The translations under genes were made by a program, and so were the position numbers. From contig NZ_LT732548.1 in NCBI RefSeq assembly GCF_900155685.1, positions 894,134-958,133 on the forward strand: a stretch of DNA of 64,000 bases, read 5' to 3'. A model generated the notes under the pieces. That model worked only from the letters and a program-made list of their open reading frames with translations, made no database searches and was not told the origin of the DNA. Of this stretch, positions 17,682 to 27,334 are shown piece after piece; the stretch's first letter is position 1, and each line of letters opens with the position of its first letter. This DNA comes from Paenibacillus bouchesdurhonensis. Lineage in GTDB: Bacteria > Bacillota > Bacilli > Paenibacillales > Paenibacillaceae.

Positions 17682-19184
17682 ATGAGTCTTTTTAATAGAT
17701 TGGAACAATTTACCTATTTGGTTGCAAACCAACGGACTGATCGCTATCGGCCTATCGCCCGCGTTCTGTATGAACATCATCGTACGTTTAGGAGCATGCT
17801 CACAACAGAAGATATTTACACCGCTTTGAGGCAAATGGATGAATTTGTTGAACGGTTCCCCGACTATTCAATCGAGGATTTGGAGATGGATCTTGGTGCG
17901 ATGAAAGAGTGGGGGAATATCGAGATATCGCAACAAGAAAATGTGAAATACGTGGCGTATGAAGATTTCAAGCGAAAAAAACACTTGATTCGAGCCACCG
18001 ACGCACTTATAGATGTTGAAGAAATGATCGCAACGATGGAGCGACGGGCAAATCGAGTAAGGGGGTCGCTAGAGAAAAACTTAGCAGCCCGTATTATCGA
18101 AGAACTCGATCGATTCAAAAGCGCAACGACAAAAGAACCATCCGAACTATACAATCTTTGGAACGAAGTCATGGGGCGACATGATCGCTTGCGCATTGAT
18201 ACGTCGGATTACCTCTCCCACGTGAACAGCAATGACATGGAAGCGGCTTATCTCTCCGATCGGTTCCTCGAGCATAAAAATAAATTTGTTAGCTACCTGG
18301 ACGAATTCGTTCGTGATATTCAAAAACAGCAAGTCCGCATCCTAGAAAAGCTGATGTCCATTTCCAAAGATTACATTGAAGCTGTCATTTACTTAATCGT
18401 AGATTACGAGATCAATCGGATTCAACATCCTACCTTAGAAGACACAAATCAAGAAGAGCGCATGGAGTTGCACAAAAAGCAGTGGCAATCGATGGTTAAT
18501 TGGTTTGCCAATGAAAGCTCCCAAGAGGGCGGGTACTACTATTTGATGGAGCAAACCAAAACCGCAATTAGCAAAGTCCTTCGTCTGTCTAGACAAGTGA
18601 GTGATCGGCTCTTCCACTACACCAACCGAAAGCATGATTACTTACATCTTGCGACCCTATTTTTAAAAGCCAATGATGATGAAGAATGTAAAGAATTGTT
18701 TGGCTATGTAAAGGGAATTGGTCCCGCTTCACAAATGGTTATCACCGACATACAGACATCAGACAGTGAAACCAAGACCGTATGGGAGTTGCCTGCGGAG
18801 CAGATCGAACTAATTCCCCGTAAAAAGAGAGATTTTATTAAGCGAGTTAAATCGATTCTGCTTGAAGACCCACTCGAGCGCCAGCGAATTGAAATGGAAC
18901 ATAAAGAGCAAGAGGAACGATTGCGAAGAGAAATGGAAGCAATCTCTGTTAATGGGCGAATTCGAATCCGAGACCTGGATGAAATCAGCCCCGCATTAAG
19001 GGAAACTTTGTTGTACATGGAAACCGAAGGCTTACGCAATCATGATATTGCTTATTTGCCTGATGGTCGTGAATTTCGCGCATTTGTCGCTACTGAAGAC
19101 CGCATTAAGATGAAGTGTACAGATGGAGAACTTACCATGGATGACATTGAAATAGTGTTAGAGGATGGTGTTGCAAGTGAGTAA
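17682..19184 (+). CDS. jetA: JetA-like protein of a type II Wadjet system (TIGR02677/DUF2397 type)
   Basis: Predicted kleisin-like subunit of an SMC complex that acts against circular plasmid DNA; 500 residues. Recognition rests on the N-terminal pattern (MSLFNRLEQFTYLVANQRTD, then YRPIARVLYEHH), the mainly helical makeup, and its place before JetB- and JetC-like genes. The C-terminus carries a charged coiled stretch (about 405-430). ATG 17682 has an AAAGGAG RBS; the longer frame from 17631 starts upstream of that RBS. The next gene overlaps by 8 bp. In complete systems the JetABC complex extrudes DNA loops and hands the DNA to JetD for cutting; no JetD gene is seen here. Confidence 0.85.
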   Translation: MSLFNRLEQFTYLVANQRTDRYRPIARVLYEHHRTFRSMLTTEDIYTALRQMDEFVERFPDYSIEDLEMDLGAMKEWGNIEISQQENVKYVAYEDFKRKKHLIRATDALIDVEEMIATMERRANRVRGSLEKNLAARIIEELDRFKSATTKEPSELYNLWNEVMGRHDRLRIDTSDYLSHVNSNDMEAAYLSDRFLEHKNKFVSYLDEFVRDIQKQQVRILEKLMSISKDYIEAVIYLIVDYEINRIQHPTLEDTNQEERMELHKKQWQSMVNWFANESSQEGGYYYLMEQTKTAISKVLRLSRQVSDRLFHYTNRKHDYLHLATLFLKANDDEECKELFGYVKGIGPASQMVITDIQTSDSETKTVWELPAEQIELIPRKKRDFIKRVKSILLEDPLERQRIEMEHKEQEERLRREMEAISVNGRIRIRDLDEISPALRETLLYMETEGLRNHDIAYLPDGREFRAFVATEDRIKMKCTDGELTMDDIEIVLEDGVASE

Positions 19185-20385
19185 CACTGAAGCCCTAGCC
19201 GAAGAGATCCAAAACCTGGTCTTTTCTCTCTGGTCAGAAGAGTGGGTCTATAGCAAACATAAGCCTGAATTATACTCTCGCATTCGAAGTCACGAGCACA
19301 AACTAAAAGCTATTTTTCGGGACTGGTTCCATTACCCTATCTACATGGGAGATGGCTATGTTCGTTTGATCAAGAGACCCGAACGGAGAGTGCTCGATCC
19401 TAACCCTACGCACTCATTGAAATACCAAATAGATTTTGTTTTATATGCTTGTGTATTGGCGTTTATGGAAGAGAAGGGCGAGGATCAACAATTTGTACTA
19501 CGTGAGTTGCTTGAAAGCATTAAAGCGTATTATCCTGGAGGGCCAGATGCCATTTCTTGGTCTGATCATGGAGTTCGTACAAGTCTGATTCGCGTAATTA
19601 AAACGTTGGAACAAGAACGGCTCCTTCTCATGTTCGACCGAACCATCGACCAATTTCGAGACAGCGAAGATTATGATCTACTCATTCAAGTCTCCAATGG
19701 GCTTAGGCACGCGATTCGTCAGACTCGTGTACCGTTGTCTGAATTTAGCAACATGACTTTGCTTAGAGAGGCGCTTCATCAAGAAGAAATCGAAGAAGGT
19801 ATACTATGTGAACAGCGAATTTGGAGGCGCTTGTTTGCACAGGGCTGCCTATTTTTATCCGAACTATCACAAGATGAAGAGATTTATGCAGAAAGACACG
19901 GCCTTCGCATGCAGCAAAAGCTAGAGGAGGTATTTCAAGGGGTATTTCTAGAGCGGTATGCCTCTACCTGGCTTCTAGTCCACGACAAACCCAGAGAAGG
20001 GAAGTGCGTTTATCCTACTTATAACACACATTCCCATATCGTCACTGCGATAGGGACTCATTTACGTGATCGTCTTGATCAAGGTGAAAATTGGTTGAAT
20101 CACCGTGGCTATATTTTGCTTCATGCCAAAGATGCCTTCGATCTTTTTGTTTCTGTCCGTAGGGCGAATCAGGATCAATTAGCGAAGTCCAGTTTGTCTG
20201 ATCGAGCGCTATGGGAAGAGGTTGCCGACTATATGAAGCAACTGGGGCTGTTGAAGATAGTAAATGATGAATGGATTTTTAGTGATGCATTAGGCCGTGT
20301 GGCAGGTGAAATTGTAGAAGAGGAAGTACCGCCAAAGGAGGACGTTAAGCATGCGCTGGAAACCGACCAGAATTGGTTATTTTAA
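19177..20385 (+). CDS. jetB: JetB-like protein of a type II Wadjet system (TIGR02678/DUF2398 type)
   Basis: Predicted accessory (kite-like, winged-helix) subunit of the Jet SMC complex, 402 residues, matching the family in size and gene order. Conserved-looking segments include FRDWFHYPIYMGDGYVRLIK near residue 50 and a helical C-terminal half ending in LETDQNWLF. GTG 19177 is favoured: an AGAGG lies about 10 nt before it and it overlaps the jetA stop. The ATG at 19165 is possible but has no RBS. The 3' end overlaps jetC by 35 bp, so the three genes are tightly coupled. Confidence 0.82.
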   Translation: MSNTEALAEEIQNLVFSLWSEEWVYSKHKPELYSRIRSHEHKLKAIFRDWFHYPIYMGDGYVRLIKRPERRVLDPNPTHSLKYQIDFVLYACVLAFMEEKGEDQQFVLRELLESIKAYYPGGPDAISWSDHGVRTSLIRVIKTLEQERLLLMFDRTIDQFRDSEDYDLLIQVSNGLRHAIRQTRVPLSEFSNMTLLREALHQEEIEEGILCEQRIWRRLFAQGCLFLSELSQDEEIYAERHGLRMQQKLEEVFQGVFLERYASTWLLVHDKPREGKCVYPTYNTHSHIVTAIGTHLRDRLDQGENWLNHRGYILLHAKDAFDLFVSVRRANQDQLAKSSLSDRALWEEVADYMKQLGLLKIVNDEWIFSDALGRVAGEIVEEEVPPKEDVKHALETDQNWLF

Positions 20386-23300
20386 TGTCTGGTATCATGC
20401 TGATACAGAAATTGAACTATCGGACGGAAAACTGTTTATTCGCGGTGATAATGCTAGCGGGAAGACGATAGCCTCGACTTTGATGTTGCCCCTGCTCCTT
20501 GATGGGAATTACAACCCTTCCCGCCTTGATCCCCAAAAGCGTACTGATCGTTTGTTGATTGACCTCCACCTTGGTGAAGAGGCGGTCAATCAAAAGAAAG
20601 ACGGAAACGGCTACCTTTACATGGAATTTCGTAAGGGGGAGCAGCTCATAACCATTGGTATGGGCCTTTCGGGCGTACGTAAGTCGAGGGATCTAATGAC
20701 TTGGTATTTCATTGTCACAAATGGAAAGCAGATCGGGAAAGACTTGTTATTATACGACCAAACAAGGGATGGAAAGGCTCCGCTCGATTATCGTGATTTC
20801 TGTGACCGTTTCAAAGGAGCGTTCATTACCCAACATAAAGCCGAATATGCGAAAGAGGTCAATCGGCTGTTGTTCGGGTTTCAAAATATGCACACTTTCC
20901 ATATGTATATCAAGCTATTAATGGAACTGCGGCCACCGAAAATTAGCAAAGATGTTGGGCCTGGCATTATTAATGCAAGTTTGACGGATGCGCTCCCAGA
21001 GCTGTCTGATAACGATTTGGAGTCGCTAACGAATATTGTATCAAAAATTACTGAGCAAGAAGAACTCTTAACAAAGACAACATCTGAAGTAGAGGCATTG
21101 AAAAAGCTGAGCGCAGCCTATGAAGCTTACCAATTTGCTCTGTTCTTCGAGTTTGCCGAGCATGTTTCTCGCACTTCTCAATTGTTCAAAGGTGAGCAAA
21201 GTCGTCTTATCACAAATGAAAACGACTTGCAAGAGATGACCCAAAGACAAGCAGATGCGAAAAAGCGGATCGAAGAATCAGAGCAAAAAATTACAGCGCT
21301 TGGAGTAACCGTTAATACACTTAAAGAAGCTCATCAGGATGCCTTCGAAGCTGAAAAAAAGATGCGAGAAATGGAAAGTCAGTTTGGTCAAGTCAAAGAA
21401 AAGTTAGGCCAGAAGGAAACCCAGCTCCGCAATTCTAGGGCGGATGTTCACAAGAATGAACAAGCAGTCGATGAGGCAGTTAAGGATGAGCTTCAAGTCA
21501 GGGATGAGATCCAAGGAATTCTCGATTACTTGAAAGAGTATGAAACATCGATCAAGTTCGACTACCACGATCGGTTTGTTAGTCAGTTCTCGACGACAGT
21601 AGATCGGATTAGTTTAATTGCGTCATGGAAAGAAGAAGTTGATCGGCATATTACTCAATTAAGAGAAATTGAAAAAAATCTACAGCTCTATAAAGAACAA
21701 GAAGCGAAAACCATGGAAAAACGAACTGAGTTTGAAAACAAACTTGAGGCATACAATGCTTCAATTGCAAAAATAGACTCATTGTACAAGCAGCTTCAAA
21801 AGTGCAAAGTCGAGTTGTTCGAACACATTGAAAGTTGGTCAATTGATCACGGCCTATCAATTGAAACACGAGAATGGGAAGCATTGCAGGGGATTTTAGA
21901 GGATTTCTGTGAATATAGTGAAGACGAGGAAAAGTTTCATTCTTGGCAGCAAGAGATTTTAGAGTCTCGAGAAAAACCATTCCAAACTAAAAAAAGGGAA
22001 GCCGAGTACCATGTTCAGCGGCTAACCAGTGAAATCAAGAAAGTTCAAATCGAATATGAGAAGGTTCTGTCAGCACCGTTTGTGGAACCTCCTGAGCAGA
22101 AAGAGGAGCGACTACAATGGATTGGCCTTGATGAGCTTCAAATCCCATATATTCGTTTTTTTGAAGCTGTCGAGTTCAAGGAGACCGTTTCAGACCCTAT
22201 CCGAAAAAGTGTCGAGTCCGTCATTCAACGTTCCGGACTACTCCAAGCTGTCATTGTACCTGAGGAATATGAAGCAAAGGCGAGTGGTCAAGCGGTTGTA
22301 CTTCGCACACAAGCGCCGAAAAGCAAGCATCTGGGTGATCTGATGGAGCCTGTTCCTAGTGATAAAATAGATACAAAAACAATTGAGCGTGTTCTGCAGG
22401 GAATTTCAGTCGATGAAAATCAAGAAGGGTACATCGGTGAGGATGGCGTTTTCCGTAGCGGCTTCCTAGAAGGAACTGCGCCTGGTTGCAGTGAGACGTA
22501 TGTCGGTCTTCGGGCTCGAGAAGAGGCTCGTCAGCGACGTCTGCTTGCTCTTCGAGAGCAACTAGAAGAATTAGAACAGCATTTGTCGGATCACAGCCGT
22601 GAACTACGCGCGGCACAGGCCAAGATCGATGGACTAGGTCAAACATGGATGAAGATTCCTTCCACGCAAGAAATTAAGGACGTTTATTGGGAACAAGATG
22701 CAGAAAAACGAGATGCTAGACGTCGGGAGTTGGAAAAAGAGGAAGCATATGCGCATTATGAGTCCATTCGACGAGAAACCCTTAATGTTCGAAATCAAGT
22801 TATGCGTTTAATTGGCGATATGGACATTCCGCTTCGTCTGGCCGTATGCAGCCATATCCTCGAACAATGCGGGAAATATAAAGAGGAAATTATGGTATTA
22901 GGCACATTTGCTCAAAAACGAATGGAAGTGGAAAAGAGGGTTGCTCAATCCAGAGGCCATCTGTATTCTTTGAAGTCCATCGTAGAGAATTATCAAGAGG
23001 ACTACGATGAAATATTGTACGAGTACTCGAAGCTTGAGAAGACCATTCAGAGCTTGCAAGAAGCTATGGATTCAAACTCTGATGTGTTTAAACAAATCGA
23101 GAAAGCGAACCAGCAGCTTATCAATGCTGAAGATAGTAAGCAACAAGCAGAACAGGTATTTAGCCAACTCACATTTCAAATCGACAATGCAAAAATAGAA
23201 TTTGAAAAGCTCAAAAGAGCTGTCTTACAAGCCTCGGAAAGTGAAAGCGTGTGGTACAAAGAATTTCGTAAGCTCCAAACCATAAATAGTCCGTTTTCGT

Positions 23301-24376
23301 CTTACACGGCGGATCAAATGCTAGGGCAGGATCGTGTAGGTGCTCCTAACCGTGAAGATGCACTCGTGCACCTGTTAGATGTGGAAAGAGAGGTGCGAGG
23401 CGAGCTTGAGGACTACCGTCTACGTCGCCAACAAGAACAACCCTGGAACGCGGAAAGTGAAGTGAAGGAGAAAATCGGAAGACCCGATGTAGACGCGCTA
23501 AATCGACTAACTTCATATTTTACGTTAAGCCTGCAGAGTAACAGCGGGGTTCCATGTTCACCACTGGAGTTGCTTCAGGAATTGTCCGATATTGAGCTTA
23601 AGTTAAAACAAAATATTGGGGATAAAGAAAAAGAACTGTTTACAGATATTATCATTAACGAGATCGGACGTACAATCCAGGTTCGAATTTATGAAGCTGG
23701 ACAATGGGTTGATGAAATAAACAAGCGATTCCACGAGTTTGAGGGACTTCGAATTCATTTGGATTGGAATGCGAAGGATGCTGTAGAAGACGATACATTA
23801 AAGACAAAACAACTTGTGGATTTGTTAAGTCGTAACAGTAGATTCATCGATCCCTCCGATCTTGAAAAAGTTGCAGCCCATTTCCGCGCGCGCATCGAAG
23901 CCGTACAACAACGAACAAAAAAAGATTTTAGAATGACTAGACTTGAGGCCTACAAAGAGGTTTTGGATTACCGGAAATGGTACCTATTTGAAACGAAGGT
24001 TGATAAAGGGACGGGATCAGAAACAGTCGGCAACCGTAATTTTGGGAGATACAGCAATGGCCAAAAAGCGATTATTTTGTATATGCCACTGCTTGCGGCG
24101 ATCGACGCGATCCTTATGAGTGCATCAGATACCGCACCAAGGTTAATCACGCTTGATGAGGCATTTGCGGGAGTCGATTCCAACAATAAAGAGAAAATGT
24201 TCAACATGATTCAAGACTTTGATTTTGATTACATTATGAATTCGTATGATTTGTGGGGCTGCTATCGGAGTGTAAAATCACTTTCGATCCTCACAATTTT
24301 GCGGCAGCCTTCTTCTCCGCATATGGGTTTCCGTCGCTATCATTGGAACGGGAGGAGACAAGTGGAAGTGGAGTAA
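20351..24376 (+). CDS. jetC: JetC-like SMC ATPase of a type II Wadjet system (TIGR02680 type)
   Basis: Large SMC/MukB-like ATPase of 1341 residues. It begins RWKPTRIGYFNVWYHADTEI, with Walker A in RGDNASGKTIAST (about 30-42). Long coiled-coil arms follow (about 230-480 and 700-1010) around a hinge-like middle. The C-terminal head has an ABC signature SNGQKAIILYMPL (about 1234) and Walker B LITLDEAFAGVD (about 1263). All ATPase motifs are intact and no frameshift is evident. The RBS AAAGGAGG lies inside jetB. It should form the DNA-extruding motor with JetA and JetB. The expected next gene, jetD, is absent. Confidence 0.9.
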   Translation: MRWKPTRIGYFNVWYHADTEIELSDGKLFIRGDNASGKTIASTLMLPLLLDGNYNPSRLDPQKRTDRLLIDLHLGEEAVNQKKDGNGYLYMEFRKGEQLITIGMGLSGVRKSRDLMTWYFIVTNGKQIGKDLLLYDQTRDGKAPLDYRDFCDRFKGAFITQHKAEYAKEVNRLLFGFQNMHTFHMYIKLLMELRPPKISKDVGPGIINASLTDALPELSDNDLESLTNIVSKITEQEELLTKTTSEVEALKKLSAAYEAYQFALFFEFAEHVSRTSQLFKGEQSRLITNENDLQEMTQRQADAKKRIEESEQKITALGVTVNTLKEAHQDAFEAEKKMREMESQFGQVKEKLGQKETQLRNSRADVHKNEQAVDEAVKDELQVRDEIQGILDYLKEYETSIKFDYHDRFVSQFSTTVDRISLIASWKEEVDRHITQLREIEKNLQLYKEQEAKTMEKRTEFENKLEAYNASIAKIDSLYKQLQKCKVELFEHIESWSIDHGLSIETREWEALQGILEDFCEYSEDEEKFHSWQQEILESREKPFQTKKREAEYHVQRLTSEIKKVQIEYEKVLSAPFVEPPEQKEERLQWIGLDELQIPYIRFFEAVEFKETVSDPIRKSVESVIQRSGLLQAVIVPEEYEAKASGQAVVLRTQAPKSKHLGDLMEPVPSDKIDTKTIERVLQGISVDENQEGYIGEDGVFRSGFLEGTAPGCSETYVGLRAREEARQRRLLALREQLEELEQHLSDHSRELRAAQAKIDGLGQTWMKIPSTQEIKDVYWEQDAEKRDARRRELEKEEAYAHYESIRRETLNVRNQVMRLIGDMDIPLRLAVCSHILEQCGKYKEEIMVLGTFAQKRMEVEKRVAQSRGHLYSLKSIVENYQEDYDEILYEYSKLEKTIQSLQEAMDSNSDVFKQIEKANQQLINAEDSKQQAEQVFSQLTFQIDNAKIEFEKLKRAVLQASESESVWYKEFRKLQTINSPFSSYTADQMLGQDRVGAPNREDALVHLLDVEREVRGELEDYRLRRQQEQPWNAESEVKEKIGRPDVDALNRLTSYFTLSLQSNSGVPCSPLELLQELSDIELKLKQNIGDKEKELFTDIIINEIGRTIQVRIYEAGQWVDEINKRFHEFEGLRIHLDWNAKDAVEDDTLKTKQLVDLLSRNSRFIDPSDLEKVAAHFRARIEAVQQRTKKDFRMTRLEAYKEVLDYRKWYLFETKVDKGTGSETVGNRNFGRYSNGQKAIILYMPLLAAIDAILMSASDTAPRLITLDEAFAGVDSNNKEKMFNMIQDFDFDYIMNSYDLWGCYRSVKSLSILTILRQPSSPHMGFRRYHWNGRRQVEVE

Positions 24377-24381
24377 ACAAA

Positions 24382-24411
24382 ATGGAATTTCGTTTCGAAA
24401 GGCCGAGTTAA
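24382..24411 (+). pseudogene. Nine-codon stub where jetD is expected
   Basis: ATG 24382, five bases after the jetC stop, opens MEFRFERPS and ends in TAA. In type II Wadjet operons the DUF2399/TIGR02679 nuclease gene jetD usually follows jetC directly. This reading frame could be the start of a deleted jetD. It is too short to prove by sequence similarity. Confidence 0.3.
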
Positions 24412-24458
24412 AAACGTAGTTAAATTTATAGCGCTAGAGCTACCAAGGAAGTGTATTT

Positions 24459-26582
24459 ATGGAGTCTTCATTAGAGGAACTGATTCAGATTTTTCGAAAT
24501 GAGAAAGAATTTAGCGATATACTTACACTTTTCAAGGAAAAATACCGGAGTCGTGGAAAAATTGTCAAGGTAACCAAAGTCGTCCTTAGCGATCTATCAA
24601 CATACCACCTGCCCACGTTAGAAGGTTTTTTTGGTGAGATATACATGGACGGGAAGCCAATCACGATTACTGCAGCAAAATTTGAGAAAGCTATTATGAA
24701 AACAAAATATAAGGATTCATTTGAAGGTCTGGATATGAACGATCTTGTACAATTATACTTTTCGGGAAATTTAACATCCAAAAGCGAAGATAAACAAAAG
24801 TTTGAAAAAAAGAAAGAACTGTTTTTTCAAACTTTTCTGAGTCTTACTAAAAGAGAAGGCCCCTTCTATAGATTTGTTTCATTCATATCAAGTTATCAAA
24901 ATGCACCATTTATTCATTCGATGTATAAGAACAAGCCAAATACACTTAGTCAATTACTTAACTTAGTGAAAGAAATTTTTGACAACTTACCTTTAGATAA
25001 CGATACTTTTTTACCTCTTTTCTCCCATAGACTTACAGGTGATTTTTATGTTCTAGCTCCTAATTCGGATGGCGGTAAGATGATGTTGTTTGCATTACAA
25101 GTTTTAAATCATCTGGATAAAGATAGGGACATCATTTTAAAACCTGATAAAGAACAGATTACACATATCTTACAGGGGTATCGTATTTTATTCTGCCCGC
25201 AGTCCAATAGATTAGCTCGTCGTTTGTGGACGTTAGAAGACCAAAATGGAGTAGTACAAAAAAATCACCTAATTCCATTGAAAAAAATTGGATTTGGTGG
25301 GTTTGCTGAAGTATATAGAGTTTTTGATTTGATTGAAAAAAAAGAAATGGCATGTAAAGTACTCTTGGAGAAGTCAGTGTTCATTCAAGAATATGGTAAG
25401 GAAGGGGAGGACTACTTACTGCGCTTTAAAAGAGAGGTTAGACTTTTACGAGAAAAGATATCTCATGTTAATATTATTGAAGTTGATAAAATAAAACTCG
25501 ATAAAGAGCCCTTTCTATTCACAATGCCATTAGCGGAAACCTCCTTAGAGAAGTGGTTAGAATTAAATTCTGCCGTGTCGCAGGAAATAAAAATACGTAT
25601 ATTTAAAGATATACTTTGTGGCGTCTCTTATCTACATAATAATTTTAAAATAAGTCACCGAGATTTAGCCCCACATAATATCTTGATATTTTCCAGCAGT
25701 GACGGGACTATAGTGGCGAAGATTGCTGATTTTGGTCTGGCGAAAGATGACCAATCGCTTTCTTCAATTACCAGACATTCTAACATTTCATATGGAAGAG
25801 CTGCGTTTACTGCTCCAGAGCAAAAGGAGAGCTTGAAAAATGCGGATTCTCTGTCTGATATTTATTCGCTAGGTGCCATAATGTATTTCATATTTAGTGG
25901 AGAATCACCCGAGCGAGGATTCAGATCGCTTATTAAATATCAAGCTATTGTTGGAAAGGCAATGGAAGAGGATCGTTCTAAAAGGTATCAAACTGTCCAA
26001 GAATTAATGGATGATTTTAATAATAGTTTGACTCAAAGCGATTATTTATTTGATAGTTTAAGGACTTATGAATTCCACGATCTCTCTTTTGATGTGAAGC
26101 AAGTAATAAAATATATGTCTTCCGTGAAAATTGAAGAGTCACAAAAAGTTGTTGAAAAATTCGTTAGCCCTTTCTTATCGATACCCCTTGACGTTCTTAT
26201 GGAATGTGCAAAGCATACAACGGTAATGGTGCCATTTATACAAATAGCAAAAGTGAACATTATTAGGGCAATAGACTGTAATGAAGGGGAGTGGAGTCAC
26301 CTTTCAGAGCATTTGAATGGAATTTATAAATCATCACGAAGTCTTGAAGTGCAGATATCTGCTTTAAACTTGATATTAGTAGTTGCATTAGAAAAGAAGG
26401 TTTCTTTAGCCCAAGCCATACTGGTTGATATTATAGGTAATTTGGCTGGTCAGGATAAACTATCTCAAGAAATAGCGTATATAATTGAGGCGGATTTTCT
26501 AAATTTTCATGATTTATTAATCAGCCTTTTGAAGGATACTCCGTATCCATCCGATATACGTTTCGCTGTAAATGATTATTAA
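24459..26582 (+). CDS. Protein kinase-domain protein with unknown N- and C-terminal regions
   Basis: A 707-residue protein, predicted cytoplasmic. Residues 1-265 are unrecognised, charged and helical. A kinase domain spans about 270-530: glycine loop IGFGGFAEVY (about 275), ATP-binding lysine in MACKVL (about 298), catalytic loop HRDLAPHNILI (about 398), DFG in IADFGLAK (about 421) and APEQ (about 452). All catalytic residues are present, so it is probably active. The tail (530-707) is helical. No membrane segment is seen. It follows jetC by 82 bp and is AT-richer than its neighbours, suggesting separate origin. RBS AAGGAAG precedes ATG 24459. A role in defence or regulation of the Jet complex is inference only. 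Confidence 0.8.
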   Translation: MESSLEELIQIFRNEKEFSDILTLFKEKYRSRGKIVKVTKVVLSDLSTYHLPTLEGFFGEIYMDGKPITITAAKFEKAIMKTKYKDSFEGLDMNDLVQLYFSGNLTSKSEDKQKFEKKKELFFQTFLSLTKREGPFYRFVSFISSYQNAPFIHSMYKNKPNTLSQLLNLVKEIFDNLPLDNDTFLPLFSHRLTGDFYVLAPNSDGGKMMLFALQVLNHLDKDRDIILKPDKEQITHILQGYRILFCPQSNRLARRLWTLEDQNGVVQKNHLIPLKKIGFGGFAEVYRVFDLIEKKEMACKVLLEKSVFIQEYGKEGEDYLLRFKREVRLLREKISHVNIIEVDKIKLDKEPFLFTMPLAETSLEKWLELNSAVSQEIKIRIFKDILCGVSYLHNNFKISHRDLAPHNILIFSSSDGTIVAKIADFGLAKDDQSLSSITRHSNISYGRAAFTAPEQKESLKNADSLSDIYSLGAIMYFIFSGESPERGFRSLIKYQAIVGKAMEEDRSKRYQTVQELMDDFNNSLTQSDYLFDSLRTYEFHDLSFDVKQVIKYMSSVKIEESQKVVEKFVSPFLSIPLDVLMECAKHTTVMVPFIQIAKVNIIRAIDCNEGEWSHLSEHLNGIYKSSRSLEVQISALNLILVVALEKKVSLAQAILVDIIGNLAGQDKLSQEIAYIIEADFLNFHDLLISLLKDTPYPSDIRFAVNDY

Positions 26583-26816
26583 AAACGAGCGAACTAAGCG
26601 AATAGGGACGACTTACAAAAAGCACATGGTATGTTTTTGTTGATACCTCATACTTACTTTGCCCCGATTATAAATGTTTGAAAGTATTTTCAAGAAGTTA
26701 TCTGGTCCTTAGATACCAGCGTGCGTTAGAAAATGCGAAATTCATTTGGAAGCAAAGTTTTCAACTTTCTTTACATTGTAATTTCTGGCGGTTTACGACT
26801 TTCTTTTTTTCGCTTT

Positions 26817-26922
26817 TATCACGTGACACGGCAAATACAGTAAAATCAACAAAATCAGTTCACGACTTTATTATCACCTGACAATTCTTGTCTGGTGATA
26901 ATAAAGTCGTGAACCAGTAAAA
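26817..26922 (+). repeat. Dispersed repeat, copy 2, with long perfect hairpin
   Basis: The left part (26817-26878) matches copies at 17186 and 31486. Its end, 26858-26878, is perfectly complementary over 21 bp to 26894-26914, and after one mismatch a further 5 bp pair around a 3-nt loop. The right arm plus AACCAGTAAAA (26889-26922) matches 16838-16871. There is no T run after it. Confidence 0.85.
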
Positions 26923-26951
26923 AAGTCTGGAACCACAATATAGACATCATG

Positions 26952-26987
26952 AGCCGTCCTGAGACTACAGGGCGGCTTATTTTTTTC
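26952..26987 (+). terminator. Terminator downstream of the kinase gene
   Basis: Stem AGCCGTCCTG/CAGGGCGGCT followed by TATTTTTTT. Confidence 0.8.
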
Positions 26988-27290
26988 CTAAGGGTAAGAT
27001 ATTTAATGAAGACAATCGGAGATAAGGTGAAGGTAGTATCTGAATGCCATTGTATTGCTAGCCTCTGCCCTGGCGATGGCCGGGCAGTCCAGTGAAATCG
27101 CGGTCTAAATTTTGAGTGTGCAGAAATTCTGTAGGTCTGCTCATTTTGATAACCGAGCTGGCTTCAACTGAAAATGCATCACTCAATAGGCAGGACTCTA
27201 ATATTTAGTTCTCAATTATGGAATTATGCAAAATGCTCAATTACATAAAGCACCTAGAAAAGGTTTACTAACGGGAACTATTAGTTGAAT

Positions 27291-27334
27291 AACCAGGGAG
27301 TAGATTGCCGAGGCAGTTGCTCCCTGGTTTTGTT
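27291..27334 (+). terminator. Terminator-like hairpin
   Basis: Perfect 10-bp stem AACCAGGGAG/CTCCCTGGTT followed by TTTGTTC; the transcript it would end is not identified. Confidence 0.6.

Noticed and set aside
20712-24207. Short open frames on both strands inside jetC
   Set aside because: They are shadows of the long intact jetC frame.
26678-26881. 67-codon open frame overlapping the dispersed repeat
   Set aside because: It runs through the repeat and hairpin, has no RBS, and has no conserved pattern.
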